Positions 33,255 to 44,675 of a DNA stretch of 64,000 nt are shown in pieces (positions within the stretch are counted from its first letter, which is position 1; each line of letters begins with the position of its first letter). The notes under the pieces are model-generated. The model was not told the origin of the DNA and did no database searches. It saw only the letters and a list, made by a program, of their open reading frames with translations. A program made the translations under genes and the position numbers. This stretch comes from Parvibaculum lavamentivorans DS-1 (GTDB taxonomy: Bacteria; Pseudomonadota; Alphaproteobacteria; Parvibaculales; Parvibaculaceae). The DNA lies in the NCBI RefSeq assembly GCF_000017565.1, contig NC_009719.1, forward strand, positions 3,703,001 through 3,767,000. The letters are read 5' to 3'.

Positions 33255-36155
33255 ATGCAGAGCGGAGAAACGCCGTTCCTTCTGGCGGGCAGCGAAGCAA
33301 GCGACATCATCGCCTCGTTCGATTGGGCAGCGACGCCTCTCGGGCCGATGTCATCCTGGCCGAGCAGCCTCAAAGCCACGATTGGCCTTATCCTGCGATC
33401 GCCCGTTCCCATCGTCACGCTGTGGGGCGGAGACGGCATCATGATCTACAATGATGCCTATTCGATTTTCGCGGGCGGGCGGCATCCCGGCATTTTCGGC
33501 TCGAAGGTCCGCGACGGCTGGCCCGAGGTCGCTGACTTCAACGACAATGTGATGAAGGTCGGCCTTGCGGGCGGAACGCTCGCCTATCGCGACCAGGAGT
33601 TGACGCTTTACCGGAATGGCGAACCGGAACAAGTGTGGATGAACCTCGACTATTCGCCTCTTCCCGACGAGACCGGCAAGCCGGTGGGCGTGATCGCCAT
33701 TGTGGTCGAAACGACGCGGCGCGTGGAAGCGGAGAGACAGCTCGAGCGGGGCTTCGAAACGCTGCGGCGGATGTTCGAGCAGGCGCCGGGCTTCGTTGCG
33801 ATCCTGGCGGGGCCAGAACACACCTTCGTCATGGTCAACAACGCCTATATGCAGCTTATCGGCCATCGCGACACGCTGGGAAAACCCATTCGCGAGGCGC
33901 TGCCGGAAATCGTGGATCAGGGCTTCGCCTCGCTTCTCGACCGCGTGCGCGACACCCAGCAACCCTATATCGGACGCGGCATTCGCGTGTTGCTGCAGCG
34001 CGAACCGGGAATGGCGCCGGAAGAACGCTATCTCGATTTCGTCTTCCATCCGGTAGCAGCCGCCCGCAGCGACGTGCGCGGCATTTTCGTGCAGGGGCAC
34101 GACGTGACCGAGCGGCGGCTTGCCGAGATCGCGCTGCGGGAAAGCGAAGAGCGGTTCCGCCTCGTTGCCGAAAGCGCGCCGGTGATGCTGTGGATGGGCG
34201 ACGAGACCGGCAAGTGCATCTATCTGAACGATGCGCTGCGCCGGTTCTGGAATGTGACGGCCGAGGGCGTGGCCGATTTCAACTGGGCGACGACGGTTCA
34301 TCCCGACGACAGCGATACGCTCCACGGCCCATTCAGTGCCGCCATGGAAGCGCACACCGCGTTCTCCGTGGAAGTGCGGTTTCGCCGCGCCGATGGCGAA
34401 TACCGGATCATCAGGACGAATGCACAGCCGCGCTTTGGGCCTGACGGGAAGTTTTCCGGCATGATCGGCGTGAATGTCGACGTGACCGAGATGAGGCGAG
34501 CGGAAGAGGCGCTGCACGCCGCCAATGCGAACCTGGAGCAACGCGTGGCACGGGAAGTGGCCGAACGCTCGAAGGCCGAAGACGCCTTGTGGCAGGCGCA
34601 GAAGATGGAAGCCATCGGCAAGCTGACCGGCGGCGTCGCGCATGACTTCAACAACCTGCTGCAGGTCGTCTCCGGCAATCTGCAATTGCTGCTGAAGGAC
34701 CTGGACGGAAACGAACGGGCGCAGCGGCGGATAACAAACGCGCTTGCCGGTGTCGACCGCGGCTCCAAGCTTGCGAGCCAGCTTCTCGCTTTCGGGCGGC
34801 GGCAACCGCTGGAACCGAAGGTCGTCAACATCGGGCGGCTGGTTTCAGGCATGGGCGACATGCTGCGGCGAACCATCGGTGAAAATGTCGAAGTTGAAAC
34901 CGTGGTGTCGGGCGGGCTGTGGAATACATTCGCGGACCCTGCGCAGCTCGAGAATGCACTGCTCAATCTGGCCATCAACGCGCGCGACGCGATGAACGAG
35001 CAGGGACGCATGACGATCGAGGTGGGGAACGCCTATCTCGACGATGTCTATGCGCTCGATCATCCGGAAATTGCGCCCGGCCAATATGTGGTTCTGGCAG
35101 TGACAGATACGGGCTGTGGCATTCCGGCGGATGTGTTGCCGCAGGTATTCGAGCCGTTCTTCTCGACCAAGCCACAGGAGAAGGGCACGGGTCTCGGGCT
35201 TTCGATGGTCTATGGCTTCGTCAAACAATCGGGCGGGCACATCAAGATTTACAGTGAGGTCGGACACGGGACGACCGTGAAGCTCTACCTGCCGCGCGTG
35301 AACGAGATGGAAGACATAAGCGCGCTGCCGGGGGTTGGCGTTCCAACCGGCGGAACGGAGACCATTCTGGTGGCGGAGGACGACGAGGCCGTGCGCACGG
35401 TCGTGGTCGAGATGCTGAACGATCTCGGGTATCGGGTGCTGACGGCGCGGGACGCGGCGAGCGCGCTGACCGTGCTGGAAAGCGGGGTGCCGGTGGACCT
35501 GCTCTTTACCGACGTGGTGATGCCGGGACCGCTCAAGAGCACCGACCTTGCGAGGAAGGCGCGCGAAAGGCTGCCCAGTATCGGCGTGCTCTTCACATCG
35601 GGCTATACCGAAAATTCGATCGTGCATGGCGGACGGCTCGATCCCGGCGTCGACCTTCTGTCGAAGCCCTATACGCGGGAGGCGCTGGCGCGGAAGCTGC
35701 GCCAGGTCCTGGACGGCAAGGAGCCGAAGAAGGCGACAGTGACAATGGCGACGTCGTCCGCCGCGAATGCGCAGGAAGCGGGAGCAACGCCCGCTGCGGG
35801 TCTGACGATACTGCTATGCGAGGACGATGCGCTGATCCGCATGAGCACAGCGGACATGCTGCGCGAAGTGGGGCTGATCGTTATCGAGACGGATACGGCG
35901 CAAGAGGCGCTCGACATAATCGAGAATGGTGCGGTCGACCTTCTTATCACCGATGTGGGACTGCCGGATATGTCGGGCGTGGAACTTGCGCTGGCGTTGC
36001 GGAAATCCAGGCGGGACATACCGGTAATCTTCGCGACCGGCCATGCGGAACTCGACGGCGCTGACGGCATATTGCGCAGTGCGGTTGTATCGAAGCCTTA
36101 TGCGGTGATCGAACTGAAGCGGTGCATCGACCAGCTGATGGCGCTCGGCGCCTAG
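33255..36155 (+). CDS. Hybrid sensor histidine kinase with PAS domains and two receivers
   Basis: 966 residues from ATG 33255 (GGGGCGGGG site). There are no membrane helices, so it is cytosolic. Three PAS domains (about 35-150, 160-275, 290-410) precede a coiled coil and the phosphoacceptor H463 in GGVAHDFNNLLQVVSGNLQL. The ATPase domain has NLAINARDAM, DTGCGI and GTGLGLSM. Two receivers follow, with D753 (FTDVVMP) and D900 (ITDVGLP). The GGVAHDFNNLL type is common in rhizobial hybrid kinases. No separate response regulator is nearby. The signal sensed is unknown. Confidence 0.92.
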   Translation: MQSGETPFLLAGSEASDIIASFDWAATPLGPMSSWPSSLKATIGLILRSPVPIVTLWGGDGIMIYNDAYSIFAGGRHPGIFGSKVRDGWPEVADFNDNVMKVGLAGGTLAYRDQELTLYRNGEPEQVWMNLDYSPLPDETGKPVGVIAIVVETTRRVEAERQLERGFETLRRMFEQAPGFVAILAGPEHTFVMVNNAYMQLIGHRDTLGKPIREALPEIVDQGFASLLDRVRDTQQPYIGRGIRVLLQREPGMAPEERYLDFVFHPVAAARSDVRGIFVQGHDVTERRLAEIALRESEERFRLVAESAPVMLWMGDETGKCIYLNDALRRFWNVTAEGVADFNWATTVHPDDSDTLHGPFSAAMEAHTAFSVEVRFRRADGEYRIIRTNAQPRFGPDGKFSGMIGVNVDVTEMRRAEEALHAANANLEQRVAREVAERSKAEDALWQAQKMEAIGKLTGGVAHDFNNLLQVVSGNLQLLLKDLDGNERAQRRITNALAGVDRGSKLASQLLAFGRRQPLEPKVVNIGRLVSGMGDMLRRTIGENVEVETVVSGGLWNTFADPAQLENALLNLAINARDAMNEQGRMTIEVGNAYLDDVYALDHPEIAPGQYVVLAVTDTGCGIPADVLPQVFEPFFSTKPQEKGTGLGLSMVYGFVKQSGGHIKIYSEVGHGTTVKLYLPRVNEMEDISALPGVGVPTGGTETILVAEDDEAVRTVVVEMLNDLGYRVLTARDAASALTVLESGVPVDLLFTDVVMPGPLKSTDLARKARERLPSIGVLFTSGYTENSIVHGGRLDPGVDLLSKPYTREALARKLRQVLDGKEPKKATVTMATSSAANAQEAGATPAAGLTILLCEDDALIRMSTADMLREVGLIVIETDTAQEALDIIENGAVDLLITDVGLPDMSGVELALALRKSRRDIPVIFATGHAELDGADGILRSAVVSKPYAVIELKRCIDQLMALGA

Positions 36156-36165
36156 GCTTGCCCGT

Positions 36166-37587
36166 TCAGGACCGCTTTTTCCGGTCTGCGTAGGGATTGT
36201 GCGTTTTGCGCATAAAGAGGCGTATGGGAACACCCGGCAGATCGAAAGTTTCGCGCAGGCCGTTCACCAGATAGCGCCGATAGGAGGTCGGCACGTCGTC
36301 TGCGCGGCTGGAGAAGACGGCGAAGGTGGGCGGGCGCGACTTCACCTGAGATATATATTTCAGATTGACCGGGCGGCCATGCGCGGCGGGCGGCTGGTGG
36401 CGGGAAACGGCTTCCTGCATCCAGCGATTGAGCCGCGCTGTCGGGACGCGCGCATTCCAGAAGGTATGCACACGCTCGATGGCGGGCATGAGCTTGTCCG
36501 TTCCCCTGCCCGTCAGCGCCGACAGCGTGACGATGGGAACGCCACGTATCTGCGGCAGAAGACGCTCCAGCTCTTCCTTCAGCACACGAAGCACTTCCTG
36601 CGGCTCCGCGACCATGTCCCATTTGTTGACGACGATCAGGAGGCCGCGGCCTTCCTGCTCCACGAGATCGGCGATATGGAGGTCCTGCCGCTCGAAAGGC
36701 TGCGTTGCGTCAAGAAGGATGACGACGACCTCGGCGAAGCGGACGGCGCGGAGTGTGTCCGCCACCGAAAGCTTTTCGAGCTTTTCGGTAACGCGGGCGC
36801 GGCGCCGCATGCCGGCAGTATCCCAGAGCTTGACGCGGCGGCCGCGCCATTCCCATTCGATGCCGATACTGTCGCGGGTGATACCGGCTTCGGGGCCGGT
36901 GAGCATCCGGTCTTCGCCGAGAAGCTGATTGACGAGGGTCGACTTGCCGACATTGGGACGGCCGATGATGGCGACACGGAGAGGGGCTTCGAGGTCCGGC
37001 TCATAGGGCGCGTCCGGATCGAAGCCTGCGTCGGCATCCTGCTCCTCGGCGAGCGCATCCTCGACCGCCTGTCCGGCATCGTCCGCTTCGAGGCCCTTCG
37101 CGAATTGGGCGAGCGCGTCATAAAGGTCGCCGAGCCCTTCGCCATGTTCAGCCGAGAGCGGAAGCGGCGCGCCGAGGCCGAGCTCATAAGCCTCCATCCG
37201 GCCGGCCTTCCCCGCGCCACCTTCGCATTTGTTGGCGGCTAGGATGACCGGCGTCGGCGACTTGCGGAGAATTTGCGAGAAGCTCTTGTCGAGCGGCGTC
37301 ACGCCCGCGCGTGCATCGATCAGCAGGAGACAAAGATCCGCATCGGCAATGGCACGCTCGGTACCGATGCGCATGCGGGCTTCAAGGGTGCCTGTGGCGG
37401 CTTCTTCCAGCCCGGCCGTATCTATGATGGTGAAGGACAGGTCGCCAAGACGCGCCTCTCCCTCGCGACGGTCGCGCGTTACGCCCGGCGTATCGTCCAC
37501 CAATGCGAGCTTCTTGCCCACGAGCCGGTTGAACAGCGTGGACTTGCCGACATTGGGCCGACCGACAATGGCGACCTTGAATGACAC
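36166..37587 (-). CDS. der: Ribosome-associated GTPase Der (EngA)
   Basis: 473 residues with two GTPase domains. The first has [16 protein letters not shown] and DTPGVTRD; the second has [24 protein letters not shown] and NKWD. A C-terminal KH-like domain follows. The acidic linker between the G domains is long, as in alphaproteobacteria. In the first domain the NKxD motif reads NKCE, a variant seen in this group. Der acts in assembly of the 50S subunit. It is the downstream gene of a bamB-der operon, 21 bases after bamB. Confidence 0.95.
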   Translation of the reverse strand: MSFKVAIVGRPNVGKSTLFNRLVGKKLALVDDTPGVTRDRREGEARLGDLSFTIIDTAGLEEAATGTLEARMRIGTERAIADADLCLLLIDARAGVTPLDKSFSQILRKSPTPVILAANKCEGGAGKAGRMEAYELGLGAPLPLSAEHGEGLGDLYDALAQFAKGLEADDAGQAVEDALAEEQDADAGFDPDAPYEPDLEAPLRVAIIGRPNVGKSTLVNQLLGEDRMLTGPEAGITRDSIGIEWEWRGRRVKLWDTAGMRRRARVTEKLEKLSVADTLRAVRFAEVVVILLDATQPFERQDLHIADLVEQEGRGLLIVVNKWDMVAEPQEVLRVLKEELERLLPQIRGVPIVTLSALTGRGTDKLMPAIERVHTFWNARVPTARLNRWMQEAVSRHQPPAAHGRPVNLKYISQVKSRPPTFAVFSSRADDVPTSYRRYLVNGLRETFDLPGVPIRLFMRKTHNPYADRKKRS

Positions 37588-37608
37588 TTCGTGTGGCCTT
37601 TGTATGCG

Positions 37609-38994
37609 CTATTTCAGGGCAACGAGCTCGGCGTTGCGCGTCAGAATATAGAGCGTTTCATTTGCGACGACCGGCGCAATCAACGTACCGCGCGGCAAGT
37701 CGATGCGTCCCAGCATTTCGCCTGTATAGGGCGAAATCGAGACTGCGTCTCCTTCCGACGAGACGAGCACCAGGCGATCGCTGACGAGAACCGGGCCCGA
37801 CCATTCAATCGGCCCTTCCCTGTCTTCCGGGTCCTCGAAGCGCGGCAGCGGCGTGATCCAGCGGATGCGCCCGTCGCGACGGGAAATCGCCAGGACTTCC
37901 TGATTGTTCGTGACGAGGAAGATGAAATCGCCCGCGAGCCACGGCGTCTGCACGCCACCGATCTCACGCGTCCAGACGCGTTCGCCGGTGCGCAGGTCGA
38001 TCGAGACCATGCGGCCCGAATGGCTGATGGCGAAGACGCGGCCACGGTCGATGACCGGACGGCCGGCGATGTCGTTCAACTCACCCAGCGAGGTGACGTT
38101 GCCCGTGCGGGTGAGAGAGTCGCTCCAGACGGGGCTGCCGTTTTCCACGCGCAGCGCGACCAGCTCGCCCGACGAATAGGGCGCGATGACGATTGCGCCT
38201 GCAACGGCGGGGCTGGTGGAGCTGAGGATGCCAGCGCTTTCGGCGATGCCGCGATGGCGCCATAGCACGTCGCCGGTTTCCTGCGCGAAGGCGATCATCT
38301 GATTGTCGGAGGTGATGGCGAAGACGCGGCCGCCATTCGCCGTCGGCGCGGCGCGGAAGGGCTCGCCCAGCTTCTGGGTCCATATCACCGTGCCGGCCGC
38401 CGCATCGAGCGCGAAGGCAGTGCCGAAGCCGGTTACCACGAAGACGCGGCCGCCATCGAAGGCAACGCCGCCGCCGCGCCCTTCCCTGCCGTCTTCCCCA
38501 TCGGGGACGAGCTCTGCGGCCCAAAGACGCTTTCCCGTCGCCTGATCGAAAGCGCGGACATTCGTTTCGGCATCGAGAACGAAAATCTTGCCATCGGCGA
38601 TGACCGGCGACGCAACGAGCTGCGCGACGCGGCCGGAGCCGGCACCGGCATCGACCGACCAAATGCGCTGAAGCGAGCCGGGCGCCGCGAGATGGTGCAT
38701 CACATTGTCGGCTGTGCCGCCCGGCTGAGGCCAGGCTTCGTTGACGTAAGGCTGCGGCAACACGACCGCTTCGTCGGCGATTTCCGGGTCCACTTCGAGG
38801 GCCGCACCCAGCTCCATGACGGAGAGGCGCTTGCCGGGAAGCACCGTCTTGTTGTCATCGGACGAGAACATGTTGCCCACGGTGTCGCAACCGGCGAGGC
38901 CGATGACGACAAGGCCGAGCAGTGCGATACGAAGGGCCGATCCGATTGCCGATCCGGCTTTCGCGTTCTCAGCCGGCATGAATTCCGTGGTCAT
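37609..38994 (-). CDS. bamB: Outer-membrane assembly lipoprotein BamB
   Basis: 461 residues. A signal peptide ends in the lipobox LAGC (VVIGLAGCDT, about residue 36), so the protein is lipid-anchored in the outer membrane. About eight beta-propeller (PQQ-like) repeats follow, for example RAFDQATGKRLWAAEL, VSIDLRTGERVWTREI and LAISRRDGRIRWITPL. BamB helps BamA insert beta-barrel proteins. The order TPR gene - bamB - der is the conserved one. Confidence 0.93.
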   Translation of the reverse strand: MTTEFMPAENAKAGSAIGSALRIALLGLVVIGLAGCDTVGNMFSSDDNKTVLPGKRLSVMELGAALEVDPEIADEAVVLPQPYVNEAWPQPGGTADNVMHHLAAPGSLQRIWSVDAGAGSGRVAQLVASPVIADGKIFVLDAETNVRAFDQATGKRLWAAELVPDGEDGREGRGGGVAFDGGRVFVVTGFGTAFALDAAAGTVIWTQKLGEPFRAAPTANGGRVFAITSDNQMIAFAQETGDVLWRHRGIAESAGILSSTSPAVAGAIVIAPYSSGELVALRVENGSPVWSDSLTRTGNVTSLGELNDIAGRPVIDRGRVFAISHSGRMVSIDLRTGERVWTREIGGVQTPWLAGDFIFLVTNNQEVLAISRRDGRIRWITPLPRFEDPEDREGPIEWSGPVLVSDRLVLVSSEGDAVSISPYTGEMLGRIDLPRGTLIAPVVANETLYILTRNAELVALK

Positions 38995-39000
38995 TCAGGA

Positions 39001-39723
39001 TTACTCCGTCTCGGCCGGGGGCTCTGTGGCTGGGGCTTCTTGTGTTGTCTCGGCAGGTTGCGCTTCTTCTTCGGCCAAGAGGTGCGGCGCGACGAGGGCC
39101 TGTATGACGTGAGCACGGTCGCGCAGACCGGCGGGCGTCGCCTGATTTGCGATGATCGCCGCCGCATTCCGGTTTGCATCTTCCCATTCGCCGTCGCGCA
39201 TGGCGGCGAGCGCCAGCAGCTCCAGCGCATTTTCACGCCAGGGCGAGGCGCTGTCGACGAGCGGCGACATGCGCGCCTTCATATCGTCGTAGCTTGCGGT
39301 ATCGACGAGGAGGAGGCCTTCCTTGATCCGGGCCATGCCACGGACAATGGCGGGGGCGCCGCCATTTGCCACTTCGCCGTAGACCGCCAGCGCGACATCG
39401 CGCTCGCCGGCCGCGAGGCGCTTGTCCGCTTCGTGCAGTCGGGCGAGGACGGCATAACCGCCGCTGGTGCTTTCCGCGAGTTCGGCGAAGGCGGCGGCGG
39501 CTTCCGCCGGCGCGGCGTCCTGAGCCTTTATGACCGTCTCCTCGAAACGGGCGGAAGCCTCCACCCGCTGCGAATGGGACCAGGCGCGCCAGCCGACAAT
39601 GGCGGCGACAACGAGAACCAAGGCGACGACGGCGCCGATAAGCCAGGCGCCGTACTTATCCCAAAGCTTGCTGAATTGTTCGCGGCGAAGGTCTTCTTCG
39701 ACTTCGCGAAAGAGATCGGTCAA
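39001..39723 (-). CDS. YfgM-like membrane-anchored TPR protein
   Basis: 240 residues. A cytosolic N-terminus (MTDLFREVEEDLRREQFSKL) precedes a single membrane helix (about 27-47) and a periplasmic helical-repeat domain. The tail is rich in Ala, Glu and Pro. This is the YfgM/TPR_21 architecture; YfgM works with the periplasmic chaperone network at the SecYEG translocon. The bamB start is 7 bases after its stop, so the three genes probably form one operon. Confidence 0.88.
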   Translation of the reverse strand: MTDLFREVEEDLRREQFSKLWDKYGAWLIGAVVALVLVVAAIVGWRAWSHSQRVEASARFEETVIKAQDAAPAEAAAAFAELAESTSGGYAVLARLHEADKRLAAGERDVALAVYGEVANGGAPAIVRGMARIKEGLLLVDTASYDDMKARMSPLVDSASPWRENALELLALAAMRDGEWEDANRNAAAIIANQATPAGLRDRAHVIQALVAPHLLAEEEAQPAETTQEAPATEPPAETE

Positions 39724-39870
39724 AACAATACTCCGCGGAGAAAATCAATGGGCGCGGGAACAAGGGCCCCACGCCCGGCACCTGCCCCCTGCAGGCCGCG
39801 TAAAATAGCCCGGCAACCGGCACAAGGCAAACCCGTCCGGCAGGACGGCAAAAGCCCGCAACGGCTTGAG

Positions 39871-40695
39871 CTATTTTGCCTTTTTCATGCTGTAGGTGTG
39901 TTCCGCCGCCGGGAAGCTGCGCTCGCGGACGGCGCGGGCATAGGCCTCCGCCGCACCGGCGATCTGGGCCCCCAGAGTGGCGAATTCGCGGACGAATTTC
40001 GCCGGGCGGGGCGAGAGGCCCAGCATGTCCTCGAGCACCAGAATCTGGCCGTCGCAATTGGGCGAGGCGCCGATGCCGATGGTCGGGATGTCGATCTGAC
40101 CGGTAATGCGGGCGGCGAGCGGCTCGGCCATGCCCTCCAGCACGACGGCGAAGGCGCCAGCCTCCGCGACGGCCTTGGCATCTGCCTCGATGGCGGCCCA
40201 TTCGCCCTCTTCGCGGCCTTGCGTCTTGAAGCCGCCCATGACCTGGATGTTCTGCGGCGTGAGGCCGATATGGGCCATGACGGGGATGCCGCGCAAGGTG
40301 AGATAACGGATCGTTTCGGCAATGCGGGTGCCGCCTTCGAGCTTTACCGCCGTGCAGCCGGTTTCCTTGATGACCCGGCAGGCATTTCGGAAGGCAATTT
40401 CGGGGCTTTCCTCGTAGGAGCCGAAGGGCATGTCGACCACGACCAGCGCGCGCTCGGTGCCGCGCACCACGGCGGCGCCGTGAGCAATCATCATGTCGAG
40501 GGTGACGCCGAGCGTCGTCTCCATGCCGTACATGACCATGCCGAGACTGTCGCCCACGAGGAGGAAGTCGACATAGGGGTCGATGTAGCGCGCCGTATGC
40601 GCGTGATAGGCGGTGAGGGAGACGATGGGCTCCGCTCCCTTGCGGGCGCGAATTTCAGGCACGGTGACGCGCTTGATCTTGGATTGTACAGACAT
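39871..40695 (-). CDS. panB: 3-methyl-2-oxobutanoate hydroxymethyltransferase
   Basis: 274 residues from ATG 40695. Metal and substrate residues lie in [20 protein letters not shown] and [23 protein letters not shown] and GASPNCDGQ complete the PanB fold. It transfers a hydroxymethyl group from methylene-THF to 2-oxoisovalerate, the first step to pantothenate. No panC is next to it. Confidence 0.96.
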   Translation of the reverse strand: MSVQSKIKRVTVPEIRARKGAEPIVSLTAYHAHTARYIDPYVDFLLVGDSLGMVMYGMETTLGVTLDMMIAHGAAVVRGTERALVVVDMPFGSYEESPEIAFRNACRVIKETGCTAVKLEGGTRIAETIRYLTLRGIPVMAHIGLTPQNIQVMGGFKTQGREEGEWAAIEADAKAVAEAGAFAVVLEGMAEPLAARITGQIDIPTIGIGASPNCDGQILVLEDMLGLSPRPAKFVREFATLGAQIAGAAEAYARAVRERSFPAAEHTYSMKKAK

Positions 40696-40784
40696 TCGGA
40701 TCATCCCTTACGCGTGGCACGGACACTTACCCAAAGATGGGGTTTTGTCCGGGAATTGCGACAGCGGCCGGATGCCGCGACGAA

Positions 40785-40825
40785 AAGGGCTTACGTTACA
40801 AGCCCTTAGGTGCCTCCCGGCACCT
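40785..40825 (-). terminator. Tandem hairpin terminator
   Basis: On the minus strand, AGGTGCC/GGCACCT (40808-40825) is followed by AAGGGCTT/AAGCCCTT (40785-40807) and then TTTTC. It would end the transcript of the membrane-protein gene that stops at 40884 and insulate panB. Confidence 0.7.
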
Positions 40826-40883
40826 TTCCTGATCCTTACAGGCGGACCCTACAAAAAACGGGGCGGGAGCGCAATCAGAGGGC

Positions 40884-41642
40884 TCAGAAGTCCTCGTCGC
40901 CACTATCCGGGGCCTGGGTACCGGGCGGCCCGACCAGTTCGCGATAGGCAATGGAGAGGACCGCCACGTTGACGACGGCGAAGAAGATGGAGACGAGCGC
41001 AATCGCGATCAGGGCGGCAATGGCGGCGGCGGGCCCTTGCGTGACGAGGCCGCCGAGGAGGCCCGCGACGACGAGGACCGGCAGGACCGCTAGTACGAGC
41101 ACCGCAGCGAGGCGCCAGAAGTTCCCTCGTGTGCGCTCAAGCACGAGACGCGGATTGACCGGGTCGTCCACGGAGACGGCCGGCAGGAGAAGCGACAACC
41201 GCACAAAGAAGTAGAGAGAGACGAAAAGAAAAAGCAGACCGAAAAAGCTCAACAGCGACGTCGTCATTGTCTGCGGCATGGAGACGGCGATGACCATAAG
41301 GATGCCGCCGGGCATGAAGAGCAGGACAAGGAATATCGAGAACAGCAGAAAGCGCGCCTCTCGGCGGCCGAAGGACAAATTGAACCTTCCGGCAGGCGCA
41401 TCGCCCAGCAGGATGAAGCGGTGCCAGGCGACGGCGATGATGGGCCAAAGGAAGAGCGAGATGAAGTCGATCAGCACGGCAACGAAAAGCTGCTCCCCGC
41501 GGTCGACAAAGGCGCTGGCGACCGACAATACGAGATACAGCAGGCCCGGCAGCCAGATGAGGCGCAGCATTTCACCGAAATGCTGCCAGGCGCCCTTGTA
41601 GGCCTCCCTGACAGTGGCGACGACATCGAGCTTTGCGTTCAT
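40884..41642 (-). CDS. Predicted polytopic membrane protein
   Basis: 252 residues with about six hydrophobic segments (LIWLPGLLYLVLSVASAF, FVAVLIDFISLFLWPIIAVA, FLLFSIFLVLLFMPGGILMV, LLSFFGLLFLFVSLYFFVRL, AAVLVLAVLPVLVVAGLLGG, ALIAIALVSIFFAVVNVAVL). The ending SIAYRELVGPP resembles glycerophosphoryl-diester-phosphodiesterase-associated or YciC-like membrane families. I do not recognise a function. Its start overlaps the end of the TPR gene by 4 bases. Confidence 0.75.
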   Translation of the reverse strand: MNAKLDVVATVREAYKGAWQHFGEMLRLIWLPGLLYLVLSVASAFVDRGEQLFVAVLIDFISLFLWPIIAVAWHRFILLGDAPAGRFNLSFGRREARFLLFSIFLVLLFMPGGILMVIAVSMPQTMTTSLLSFFGLLFLFVSLYFFVRLSLLLPAVSVDDPVNPRLVLERTRGNFWRLAAVLVLAVLPVLVVAGLLGGLVTQGPAAAIAALIAIALVSIFFAVVNVAVLSIAYRELVGPPGTQAPDSGDEDF

Positions 41643-42175
41643 TCCGCGTCCAGTCCCAGAATTTTGTCTTTATACGCCTCGTTGTCCGGCTCAAGGCCCA
41701 AGGCCGTCATGTAGAACTTGCGCGCGGACACCTTGTCTTCGCGCGCCTCCATGATGGCGCCGCGCACATACCACGCGGCGGCACTTTGCGGATCGAGAGA
41801 GATCGATTGTTCGATATCGGCGGTGGCGGCGTCGTAGTCCCCCATCTCGCGCAATGCGTTGGCTCGATTGCGGTAGACGAGCGCATCGCGCGGCGCGATA
41901 CGCAGCGCGGCGGTGTAATCGGCGATGGCGGCTTCGAGATTGCCGACATTCTTGTAGGCGACGCCGCGATTGATGAGGGCGGAGATGAGGTCCGGCTCCG
42001 AAAGCTCTCCGGAATCGATCGCCTTCGTGCAGTAGCCGATGGCGGCCTCATTGTTGCCGGTCGCGAATTGAGCGTAGCAGAAATTGTTGTCGTCTATCGC
42101 ATCCGCGCGCAGAGCGGCAGGCGCCATGAACGCGAGCGCCGCCAGCAATGCCGCCATGTACTCTCTTACCCGCAT
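41639..42175 (-). CDS. Secreted tetratricopeptide-repeat protein
   Basis: 178 residues. A signal peptide (MAALLAALAFMAPAALRADA) is followed by four TPR units: NFCYAQFATGNNEAAIGYCT, ALINRGVAYKNVGNLEAAIA, YRNRANALREMGDYDAATAD, and WYVRGAIMEAREDKVSARKF. TPRs mediate protein contacts; the partner in the periplasm is unknown. It is co-transcribed with the downstream membrane protein (ATGA overlap). Confidence 0.85.
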   Translation of the reverse strand: MRVREYMAALLAALAFMAPAALRADAIDDNNFCYAQFATGNNEAAIGYCTKAIDSGELSEPDLISALINRGVAYKNVGNLEAAIADYTAALRIAPRDALVYRNRANALREMGDYDAATADIEQSISLDPQSAAAWYVRGAIMEAREDKVSARKFYMTALGLEPDNEAYKDKILGLDAE

Positions 42176-42223
42176 CTCTCCACCCGGTAGTTGTGTTTCG
42201 GGAGAGACTAGCCCTTACCGCGC

Positions 42224-43908
<1,685 letters not shown>

Positions 43909-44064
43909 CTCCCTCCCCTTTTTGGACGCCTCCCAGCGCCTCATGGATTATGCATTTCATAAATTGTTTCTTTTGTAAATAGTTTAGGCGCTCCCTCCCA
44001 AAAGGCCGGCGCGATAGACTGCGGGAGAGATTCGCGCCGTTCGACGCGCGAACAAGGAGGCGGC

Positions 44065-44565
44065 GTGGCGGCGAAAAAGGCGGGAAACAAGGGCAAGGAA
44101 GCGGTGCCGCAGGCGGCGCTGCGCTTTCTCGAATATTACTATCCGATCCATTACAAGGCCGGCATCGGCGTCGAGGATGCGTTGCGCGGGGGGCAGCTCA
44201 GCCGTCACCAGGTGGCGATGCTGTGGCTCATCCATTCGGAGGGGGCGAACGGCCGGGAGATGAACCGCAAGGCCATCGAACGGTCGCTGGAGACCTGGTT
44301 CGAAATCTCTGGCGCGGCTATTACCAAGGCGCTCCGGGCCATGGCGCAGCCGCCGCTGGAGCTGGTGCGGCTGGTGGAGGACCCGAAATCCGGCCGCGAG
44401 AAGATCGTTATCCTGACGCCGAAGGGCGAGGCCCATATGAGAAAGATGATCGCCGGTGGCGAGGCCTATGTGCAGCGGATCATCGACCATATGAGCGATG
44501 AGGAAATCGAGCGGGGACTGCACTTTTTCAAGCGCGTCTCGGAGATCGTCGAAATGCTCCGCTGA
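44065..44565 (+). CDS. MarR-family transcriptional regulator
   Basis: 166 residues from GTG 44065, preceded by AAGGAGG. The winged helix runs through HQVAMLWLIHSEGANGREMN, RKAIERSLETWFEISGAAIT and ALRAMAQPPLELVRLVEDPK. The C-terminal helices support dimerisation. It is divergent from the P450 operon and is its probable repressor, released by an aromatic or lipophilic ligand. Confidence 0.85.
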   Translation: MAAKKAGNKGKEAVPQAALRFLEYYYPIHYKAGIGVEDALRGGQLSRHQVAMLWLIHSEGANGREMNRKAIERSLETWFEISGAAITKALRAMAQPPLELVRLVEDPKSGREKIVILTPKGEAHMRKMIAGGEAYVQRIIDHMSDEEIERGLHFFKRVSEIVEMLR

Positions 44566-44675
44566 GGGGTTGCGACCTCGCGCCCCGCCCCCAACCTCTT
44601 GCTCCATCCCCCAGCCACTGTTATAGGCACGGCGCTGTTTATGGGCCTTTTCCGGCCCGGCCTGGAGTGAGAGAC

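Noticed and set aside
38692-40809. 705-codon open frame on the plus strand
   Set aside because: It runs opposite bamB, the YfgM-like gene and panB, crosses two intergenic gaps and has charged low-complexity composition.
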